Source: Phytophthora quininea (lineage: Eukaryota > Oomycota > Peronosporomycetes > Peronosporales > Peronosporaceae). Taken from it: a stretch of DNA of 64,000 bases. A program made the translations under genes and the position numbers. This document shows, piece after piece, positions 56,507 to 64,000 of the stretch. Within the stretch, counting starts at the first letter, position 1. Every line of letters begins with the position of its first letter. Location: contig JAAVTG010000075.1 in NCBI GenBank assembly GCA_011947345.1, positions 1,116,001-1,180,000 of the forward strand. Direction: 5' to 3'. The notes beneath the pieces were generated by a model. That model was not told where the DNA came from. It ran no database searches and was given only the letters and a program-made list of their open reading frames with translations.

Positions 56507-59500
56507 ATGCATAACCTCTCCCTCGTCATACAGCATATCAATCGCCTTTCGCCCATGGACGTCGCGCACCTGCGGGAGCTGTTGGCGCGCTGCCTCCGCG
56601 CGGCCGAGCCGCTGCGCTCCGCGGCCGAGCAAGAGCTGCAGCAGCTGCAGAAGAGCCCCATCTCCTCGGCCTCCCTGGCTTCACTGCTAGAGTTCTGCGT
56701 AGCCGTCCCAGCAAGTGACGGAGCGCCGGCCAACCTGCCGCAGCTGCTGGCCGAGGACGCCGACGTGCGGCTGCTGGCCGTGCTGTGGCTGAAGCAGCTG
56801 CTCAAGTCGCAGTGGCGCAAGACTGCAAAGCTATTGACCGACGAAGAGCGTGCGTACGTGCATCGTGTGCTGCTGTTCGCGGTGCTGCACGAGCCGCAGG
56901 AGACGGCAGCGCTGCATTTGGCGCTGGTGGTGGCCTCCGTCGCCCGTGCAGAGTTCCCAAACCAATGGAGCTTCGAGACACTATTTGTGCCCGTGCTAAA
57001 TCCGCTGCAGAGAGCCAACGGAGTGGACGTGGCCAGCGAGAAGAGAGGCGCGAGCGTCTGCTACCGAGTCGTGAAGGAGCTGGCGACCAGGAGACTCATG
57101 CAGCATCGTAAGCAGTTCGCCTCGCTCAGTGTGCAGCTAATGCCGCTGTTGCTGCAGTACTGGACGGCAGCGGCGACCGAGTTGAACGATTTCTTGCAGA
57201 GTCAGGGAGAAGCGGCGGGACAATCGAGTTTGACCAAAGCGAAGACCATTACGGCCGCGCTGGTGAATACGGGGGCAGAGCAGTTGAAGCTATTGGTGAC
57301 CACGACGAAGCTCATCTCGACGATGCTGCTGAACGCGTTCCGCGACTTGTCGGAGCTTCAGTCGCGGTCACCTCAAGAACAATCTCTGTTCTTCCAACAG
57401 TCCATGCAGAATATAGATCTAGTTCGCTCAGCGCTTGTAGAGTTCTACAACCAGCTGGAGAGACTGGTGAAATTCCGCCAGTCGTTCGTCACAGTTGTTA
57501 CTGAGGCAGGTGGCTCAAGTCTAAGTGGTGATGTGGAGCAGGCGATGGTCGCGCTGGACAAGTGCATGCACCGAATTGCCCATATTGCCGTTGGTGTCCA
57601 GAATGCGTACCCCGTGGAGTTTCGCGAGTATTTAACGCCATATCTGTCGTTGTTCTGGAATATCCTCGAGTCGTGCGCGTCTCCAGCTTCGAAGGCGCTC
57701 CCAGCGCTCCGCCGGCTGCAGATTGATGCACTGCAATTCTTTGCCAATGTGCTGAGCTGCCGGTTGTACAAGAACGAGAGCCTCTCTAGCCCGGACGGAA
57801 TGACACGCATTATTTCAAAGGTCATCACATCCACAGGAGATGTGTCGCTTACTGGTGCAATGGTGCTTGAAGCCCAAGCAGCCGTGCAGAACTTTCTTGC
57901 GCCACAAGGAACCCCGAAACCCGCTTCCCCTTGATGATGGATTTGGTGGTGATGCACTCCATGACGTTGACCGCTACGGACCTGGAAGAGTGGAATAATG
58001 ACCCTGAGGCATACTGCGCTTTGATGGAGAGCCTTACGGCGAAGGAGTCTGTGCGTGCCTGCGCTGAGAATGTATTCCTGACACTACTGCAAAACTTCCC
58101 AGAGCAAACACTACCAGCGTTGACGCAGATGACCTCTAATGCCTCTACATATCTGGTACAACTCGGTCGTGGACAAGTTCCGGCCACAGGAGACGACCCG
58201 CGAGTACTCGACATGGATTCTGTCCTTTTAGCTATCGGTCTTGGCTGCTATGATCTCCACGACTGCTTCGACTTCGAGCCGTGGTTCCTTAGCGATCTGG
58301 TACCAATTCTCGTCAATCCAAACCCAACCATTGGCTCGTTCATGGGATTGCCAGTGCTGCGGTTCCGTATCGTTTGGCTCGTATCGTGCTGGTTAGCGCA
58401 GCTATCGGCAAACGTTCGACCACCACTCTATGACGCACTGTTAAACCCGTCCGCATCTTTCCACCGGGAAGGCGCGGATGTTGCGCTAAAGCTTCGTATT
58501 ATCCAGACTTTAGAATCTATGGTGAGTGACTGGGGTTTGAGTACGAGGCGTTTGCACCGTTCCTCCCTCGTGCGCTCGAGTGTTTGTTTGCATTCTTCCC
58601 GCAGGCGGACGAGTCGGAGAGCAAGATGAAAGTGTTGGGATGTCTTGAAGTGATTATCCAAGCTTGTGGCGTACATATTGTTACTTTCTGCCACCAGATC
58701 AGTGCGCCCCTCCCTTCTCTGGACAAACGAGAGTGACGCTAGCAATTTGGTGCGTGGGAAGATTCTCCAACTGATGGTTAAGCTGCTCGCAAGCGTCAAA
58801 GAGGCACAACAGAACAGTTCTGTGGTGCAAGTGGAAGCCACCAGTGTCAACACATTGCTGAAGATGTGTATCCAGGTTGTTCGGTTCGCGACGGATGTAT
58901 CGAATCCTGACGAGGTGTTCTTGATGGAAAGCGGCTTGGAGTTATGGAAAGAAGCGCTCGAGGTATCGACAGTATACACTGAAGAGCTACATCAACTGTT
59001 CGGTAACGCGCTTCGTCTTATGGAGCGTGATTACGAGCATGTAGCTCTAGTGTTATCGATCTTAGAATGCTACTTGCGACTAGGAAAGCTCAATTTTGGC
59101 AGCGCTACAGTGCGAATGTGTCTGGGCTCGTGCAAAGCGTAGTAGGCAATGTCAAGGCAGAAGCTTGTCTACAAGTGGCGGATGTGACGGAACTTATCGT
59201 TGCTATCGTCCCAGTGGATCAGCTAGTTGGGTTTTTGCCCGTGATGAAGGTAATGGTAGAAGCGTGTATCGTTTTCCAGCGAGGAGAGGCCAATCACGAA
59301 CCGGAAACCGTGCTTGCCGGGTATTTAAGTGTAGTGGCGCGGTTGTTGGCGGCCAATTTCGAATTCGCGCTGACTAATCTGCTTGAAGGAGATTGTAGCG
59401 TGCTGCTGTTGCTAGTAGATGCGATGCTCAGTTTGTTTTACACCGTCGGGTCATCGCCGCTGACTCTGCTTCGACGGAAAGTGTGGACTTTGTCAATGAC

Positions 59501-59840
59501 CTCCGTGCTTTTGCTCTTAGAGCAGCCCATACTAGAGAAGACTGGGCAAGTTTTGGAGGTTTGTGCGGAGGTGATAGAGGATGAAATGGAGGAGCAAAAG
59601 ACAGTCGAGGTTGATCGAGACGAGGACACCGCGCGATCGGGTGTGTATCGCGCTTTCCAAGCTCACCAGAAGAGTCAGCAAAGGCAACCAAACGAGGAAG
59701 ATGCCTCAATTGCAGCGCTAGATTTGAAGGGGCTTGTTTGTGATCGGCTAAACGAGCTGGCAACCAAGTTGGGAAGCAGCGTTTTCGATCAGCTCCTGCA
59801 GACTGTGGACTCATCGGTACTGCGCAAATTCCAGTCATAG
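56507..59840 (+). CDS. IPO11: Importin-11-like karyopherin
   Basis: Exons are 56507-58521 and 58605-59840; four repairs give 1085 codons. The N-terminal importin-beta region is present: LRAAEPLRSAAEQELQQLQK, DADVRLLAVLWLKQLLKSQW, FPNQWSFETLFVPVL. HEAT repeats continue to the end. The LTATDLEEWNNDPEAY segment is a hallmark of the Ipo11/Kap120 branch. Importin-11 carries ubiquitin-conjugating enzymes and ribosomal proteins into the nucleus in animals. Breaks are near 57912 (CCCC), about 58698-58705 (two bases, CCCC and CCC), and 59094-59097 (TTTT, which splits KLNFWQRYSANVSG). The gene is divergent from eIF4A with 250 bp between starts. Confidence 0.82.
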
Positions 59841-59880
59841 AAGCTAAAATAAGGCAAAGAGATTTCATTAAGTTCGTGTG

Positions 59881-61020
59881 GATTCGTTGTTGCCGGGTGT
59901 GCATCAACGCAGGATATCGATGGTAACTGCGAGCAGCGAGCCGATCCAGCGGGTTTGTTGGATTGGCGGTGGTGATGGTGATTGCTGCGATTACGGCTGC
60001 ACCACGTTGTGGCGTTGGTCGTGCTCGTGCGTGGGGCTGGTCTTGTCGCCCTTGAGCTTGTCCTTGACATCGTGCATGGCCTCCTTGGCCTTCTCGAGCA
60101 TCGACGGCGACGACGAGAGAGACCTCTCGGCCGCGGTGATCTGGTGACTCAGCGGACTGATGTTGAAGTTCTCGCGCAACGTGGACTTGACGATCGACTC
60201 GACCGTGTCGGGGCCGCTGAGGATGCCGCCGCCGCCGTGGTGAGCGTCCTTGTCCTTGTCCTTATCCTTGCCGAGTCCGAGGAAGCCGCCCTTGTTCTCG
60301 TCCTTCTTGTCGACCTTGTCCTTGTTGCCCATTCCGCGGATGCCTCCGTGGTTGTCGTGGTGTTTGTCGTCGTTGCCGAAGAGTCCTCCACCACTGTGCT
60401 TGTCCTCCTTGTCCTTGTTGCCCATTCCGAGGATGCCTCCGTGGTTGTCGTCTCTCTTGTCGTGTTGGTTGAAGACGCCTCCCTGGTTCTCCGTGTGCTT
60501 GTCGTCCTTGCCCATGACGTTCTGGATCATGCCCTTGGCACCGGTCGGGTTGCCGTTCTTCTGGTCGTAGTTGCGGGCCGTGATCTTCAACTTGTCCATG
60601 GCCTTGGCGGTGGTGTCCATCATGTTGCGGGCCAAGTCGACCTCGGCGTGCGACGCACTGTGGCTCTTGTTGATCTTGTGGGAGACGTGCTTGAGCTCGG
60701 ACGCAGTGTCCTTGGCGGAGCGCATGTCGCTCCGCATGTAGGAGGTGGCCGTGTTGATGAAGTGGTTGCCATGGCGACTGTCGTAGTCGGAGAGGCGCTT
60801 CTTGAGCAGCTTGAGGCAGGCCAAGGCGTCGTCCGAGGTCTGGCTCAGGACTTGCTCCAGCGACGTGAACTCTTGCTTGATAGCGACGTGGTCGGGCTTG
60901 CCCATGGTGGTGGTGCGGGTTGGCGCGGAGGCGTTGGGGTTGGTGGGGTTGGCTGGGGATCGACTCGTGCGCTTGCGGTCACGTTTCGAAATGAGGTCGA
61001 GGGCTGGCGGTGGGGAGCGG
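59881..61020. repeat. Inverted-repeat arm, left
   Basis: The reverse complement of 61303-62437 matches this arm with only scattered mismatches (for example at the equivalents of 60140 and 60170) and a few small indels in the right arm. It includes the whole minus-strand gene plus about 110 bp on each side. The unmatched centre between arms is about 280 bp. Confidence 0.88.
59991..60905 (-). CDS. Disordered His/Asp/Lys/Gly-rich protein, left inverted copy
   Basis: Intact single-exon ORF of 304 residues. The N-terminal 120 residues are helical (MGKPDHVAIKQEFTSLEQVL, ACLKLLKKRLSDYDSRHGNH). The middle has repeated disordered units: DKHTENQGGVFNQHDKRDDN, HGGILGMGNKDKEDKHSGGG, GNDDKHHDNHGGIRGMGNKD, then a DKDKDKDAHHGGGG run. 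A conserved-looking C-terminal helix region follows (DTVESIVKSTLRENFNISPL). There is no signal peptide or membrane helix. Composition resembles stress-protective hydrophilic proteins or metal-binding His-rich proteins, but no family was recognised. Confidence 0.7.
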   Translation of the reverse strand: MGKPDHVAIKQEFTSLEQVLSQTSDDALACLKLLKKRLSDYDSRHGNHFINTATSYMRSDMRSAKDTASELKHVSHKINKSHSASHAEVDLARNMMDTTAKAMDKLKITARNYDQKNGNPTGAKGMIQNVMGKDDKHTENQGGVFNQHDKRDDNHGGILGMGNKDKEDKHSGGGLFGNDDKHHDNHGGIRGMGNKDKVDKKDENKGGFLGLGKDKDKDKDAHHGGGGILSGPDTVESIVKSTLRENFNISPLSHQITAAERSLSSSPSMLEKAKEAMHDVKDKLKGDKTSPTHEHDQRHNVVQP

Positions 61021-61302
61021 GGCGGGCTTAACCAGCTTCGAGTAAAAAGTTGACGTACCTTGAGCTTCTCATGTGTACATCCACGATGGGAGAAGAATGG
61101 TGCCGCGCAGTATCACAGTTAACGATACGGCTTCCGATATCATACTGCTTCGCACACGAACTTCTTCAGGAAAAGTATATATTGGACGCCGATGTAGGAT
61201 TCCGCAGCGACATGGACAACTTTTTTTTGAGAACTAAGGAGCACACCGTTGACCAACGACACCTTTCGCAGACTTCTTAGATCGATGTCATAGCTCGCAC
61301 CA

Positions 61303-62437
61303 GTCCCGCTCGCCACCGCCAGCCCTCGACCTCATTTCGAAACGTGACCGCAAGCGCACGAGTCGATCCCCAAGCCAACCCACCAACCCCAACGCCACCG
61401 CGCCAACCCGCACCACCACCATGGGCAAGCCCGACCACGTCGCTATCAAGCAAGAGTTCACGTCGCTGGAGCAAGTCCTGAGCCAGACCTCGGACGACGC
61501 CTTGGCCTGCCTCAAGCTGCTCAAGAAGCGCCTCTCCGACTACGACAGTCGCCATGGCAACCACTTCATCAACACGGCCACCTCCTACATGCGGAGCGAC
61601 ATGCGCTCCGCCAAGGACTGCGTCCGAGCTCAAGCACGTCTCCCACAAGATCAACAGAGCCACAGTGCGTCGCACGCCGAGGTCGACTTGGCCCGCAACA
61701 TGATGGACACCACCGCCAAGGCCATGGACAAGTTGAAGATCACGGCCCGCAACTACGACCAGAAGAACGGCAACCCGACCGGTGCCAAGGGCATGATCCA
61801 GAACGTCATGGGCAAGGACGACAAGCACACGGAGAACCAGGGAGGCGTCTTCAACCAACACGACAAGAGAGACGACAACCACGGAGGCATCCTCGGAATG
61901 GGCAACAAGGACAAGGAGGACAAGCACAGTGGTGGAGGACTCTTCGCAACGACGACGACCACCAACCACGGAGGCATCCGCGGAATGGGCAACAAGGACA
62001 AGGTCGACAAGAAAGACGAGAACAAGGGCGGCTTCCTCGGACTCGGCAAGGATAAGGACAAGGACAAGGACGCTCACCACGGCGGCGGCGGCATCCTCAG
62101 CGGCCCCGACACGGTCGAGTCGATCGTCAAGTCCACGTTGCGCGAGAACTTTAACATCAGTCCGCTGAGTCACCAGATTACCGCGGCCGAGAGGTCTCTC
62201 TCGTCGTCGCCGTCGATGCTCGAGAAGGCCAAGGAGGCCATGCACGATGTCAAGGACAAGCTCAAGGGCGACAAGACCAGCCCCACGCACGAGCACGACC
62301 AACGCCACAACGTGGTGCAGCCGTAATCGCAGCAATCACCATCACCACCGCCAATCCAACAAACCCGCTGGATCGGCTCGCTGCTCGCAGTTACCATCGA
62401 TATCTTGCGTTGATGCACACCCGGAAACAACGAATAC
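61303..62437. repeat. Inverted-repeat arm, right
   Basis: This is the partner of 59881-61020. It carries small deletions relative to the left arm: AC near 61618, one A near 61653, and a net 6 bp near 61947-61965. Confidence 0.88.
61421..62326 (+). CDS. Disordered His/Asp/Lys/Gly-rich protein, right inverted copy
   Basis: This ORF of 301 residues is nearly identical to the left copy, and the two are transcribed away from each other. It differs in two places. Around residue 67 a 2-bp and a 1-bp deletion 35 bp apart shift and then restore the frame, replacing DTASELKHVSHKINK by DCVRAQARLPQDQQ. Near residue 175 a net 6-bp loss changes FGNDDKHHDNHGG to FATTTTTNHGG. The frame stays open. These differences could be real divergence or consensus errors in a collapsed palindrome. 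Confidence 0.65.
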   Translation: MGKPDHVAIKQEFTSLEQVLSQTSDDALACLKLLKKRLSDYDSRHGNHFINTATSYMRSDMRSAKDCVRAQARLPQDQQSHSASHAEVDLARNMMDTTAKAMDKLKITARNYDQKNGNPTGAKGMIQNVMGKDDKHTENQGGVFNQHDKRDDNHGGILGMGNKDKEDKHSGGGLFATTTTTNHGGIRGMGNKDKVDKKDENKGGFLGLGKDKDKDKDAHHGGGGILSGPDTVESIVKSTLRENFNISPLSHQITAAERSLSSSPSMLEKAKEAMHDVKDKLKGDKTSPTHEHDQRHNVVQP

Positions 62438-62647
62438 AAAGGCTTGACCACCGAATTCTTCTCGATCACATTATTTTGCTGAAAACTATGATCAGATAAG
62501 AATAGTTGGCTGTCGGAAATGTTTTCGAGCTGCCACCAAAATTATCGACGTCTTCCCGCACAGGACGAACCAGCGACTCACAGTCTGATCCGCTTTGAAG
62601 CCAAGGTCCTGCGTAGCAGTTGACGTCCGTCAATTTGATTGAGCAAC

Positions 62648-64000
62648 ATGAACGTGGCTTCGCAACCGCCCGAGTTGCTGGCTTACAAGGCGCTTCAGGC
62701 TGTTCAACGCGGCAATGCAGAAGAGTTGGCGCAGCTGATCCAGGCCGGAGCAAACTCCCACGTCATTAATGCGGTCGTGAAGACCGGTACCAGCCCAAAC
62801 GGTCGGCCGGATCGCGTACGTGAAATGAGGCTAACGTTCAGTCGACTACAGAGCAGAACTTACGACTTATTTCCTTGTTCCCAGGAAGCAAAGGGTGGTT
62901 TACTTTACCATGCAGTCGAGAAGCAGAATGTCGATTTGGTGAAGGTTTTGCTGGGCAATGGAGCAGAAGTCAATGGATCGAAACAAGACGAGGTACGGTG
63001 CAATCAAATTATATGAGGAAGTTATTTGGTGACTGTACTTGGTCGTCTTTTGTAGAGTCCACCACCACTTCGAGCTGCCGTTCTCGTCAAGAATGTGGAG
63101 TTGGCATCGCTGCTTCTCAAGCGAGGAGCTGATGTGAACCGAAAGTATACGGTCTCGTCAGGATCGAACAAAGTTGTACGAATCATCTAGATGTGCTTTC
63201 AGTGAGGTAGGAAAATATTAACCGCATATTGCTCTTAGACGATGACGGTGCTGTTCGAGACGACCTCTGAGCCTGTCTACAAGTTGCTCCTTCGAAGGGG
63301 TGGTGACGCGGAAATCAAGGACTCGAATGGTGACACGCCACTTCACGTGCACGCAGCGAAGTGGAACGCGAATTTTGTGGCCGCGTTAGTTGAGCGAGGC
63401 GCTGCCGTGAACGAGCTTGACAAGGTACGGACTATCAACCTGATAGCTAAACACTGCAGCTCTAACTTGCTAGCCAATTTTCAGGAGAACCGGACTCCTC
63501 TCTTGCGAGCTCTTCAACAATGGAACTTTAAAGCTGGCAGCGACGAGGAAGAAGACTTCATCGACATCTGCCACGTATTCATGACCCACAAAGCTACTGT
63601 TCCTCAGTCAGACGCGGTTTCTGTCTCTGCTGCAAATTCTGACCAGCTTCAAGCTCGACTGCAACTTCTAAAGGAGTGGGAAGCGCAACGCAATGCTGGG
63701 CTGGCGATACTGACGCATCTTCCGGTCGAGATATTCCGTCAGGGTGCTACATCAATTTCCGAATACTTTGCAACATACATGGCACCGCCCGTTGTGGCCG
63801 AACCTCCAGAGGAAGTGTTACCTGAAGCTCCACGTCGACAGAGCAAGAGCGGACTTGCAGCTTGGGCGAACGGTGACGAAGTACTTCACCGACAAGTTGA
63901 AATCTTACCGGCGCTGGATCGTTCGAGTTCAAGATCTCAGTTGCCAAACAGCAACGACGTGAGTCCCATAGTACCTGAAATGGGCCGTCGACCGACGAAA
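62648..64000 (+). CDS. Ankyrin-repeat protein, 3' end cut by window edge
   Basis: Exons are 62648-62815, 62885-62992, 63056-63175, 63239-63424 and 63485-63958, with a GT at 63959 suggesting a further exon beyond 64000. All introns are GT-AG and phase 0. Ankyrin units: YKALQAVQRGNAEELAQLIQ, LLYHAVEKQNVDLVKVLLGN, PLRAAVLVKNVELASLLLKR, VLFETTSEPVYKLLLRRGGD, DTPLHVHAAKWNANFVAALV and TPLLRALQQWNFKAGSDE. Introns fall between repeats, one repeat per exon. The last part is charged and ends in Ser/Arg-rich sequence. It probably acts as a binding scaffold; no other domain is visible. No frame break was found. Confidence 0.78.

Noticed and set aside
59982..61031. 349-codon plus-strand frame rich in Val and Leu, looking like a membrane protein, with a mirror frame at 61277-62335
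   Set aside because: It is antisense to the Asp/Lys/His-rich coding repeats of the disordered protein; GAC/AAG/CAC codons read backwards as GTC/CTT/GTG. Its apparent membrane helices are an artefact.

Overview
The window is nuclear DNA of an oomycete, most likely a Peronosporales species close to Phytophthora. The evidence is: genes packed 40-250 bp apart on both strands with introns of about 40-75 bp; oomycete-type initiator sequences upstream of two genes; centriole/flagellum genes (DZIP1-like, CEP76) expected of a zoospore former; a PIF/Harbinger-derived gene; and cation channels, LysM, TauE/SafE and glycine-rich secreted proteins that look like oomycete family members. About thirty protein-coding genes can be supported. 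No rRNA, tRNA or CRISPR array was seen.

Layout. 1-5 kb: 3' part of a DZIP1-like ciliogenesis gene, a domesticated HARBI1-like transposase and 2 kb of mostly empty DNA. 5-17 kb: ELP2, two tandem cyclic-nucleotide-binding channels with an unusual pore, CEP76 overlapping PPP4R2 tail to tail, a TMEM135-like membrane protein and a secreted triple-LysM protein. 17.8-20.4 kb: a poorly coding stretch with fragments of unrecognised genes. 20.4-26.8 kb: a helical-repeat protein, an eight-exon unknown gene with three GC-AG introns, a second TMEM135-like gene and an ankyrin protein. 26.8-34.1 kb: three tandem TauE/SafE anion-exporter-like genes, two of them sharing a 290-bp perfectly identical tract. 34.2-46.4 kb: a long coiled-coil protein, Enhancer of polycomb, a glycine-rich secreted protein, ribosomal protein L10, NDUFAF7, an App1-type phosphatase and an ERGIC/Erv41 cargo receptor. 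46.6-59.8 kb: an F-box-type LRR protein, an Mpv17/PMP22 protein, ATG10, an LMBR1-family membrane protein, an ARG1-like J protein, eIF4A and importin-11. 59.9-64 kb: a head-to-head inverted duplication of a disordered-protein gene, then a partial ankyrin gene running off the end.

A window-wide property dominates interpretation: more than thirty reading-frame breaks lie inside otherwise well conserved genes, and in nearly every single-break case one extra base in a short homopolymer restores the frame. Exon lengths sum to a multiple of three only after that correction. I read these as sequencing or assembly errors, so the genes are annotated as CDS, not pseudogenes, and the break positions are given. 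The genes are mostly unrelated housekeeping functions; local duplication (channels, TauE/SafE, TMEM135-like, disordered protein) is the main organising force.
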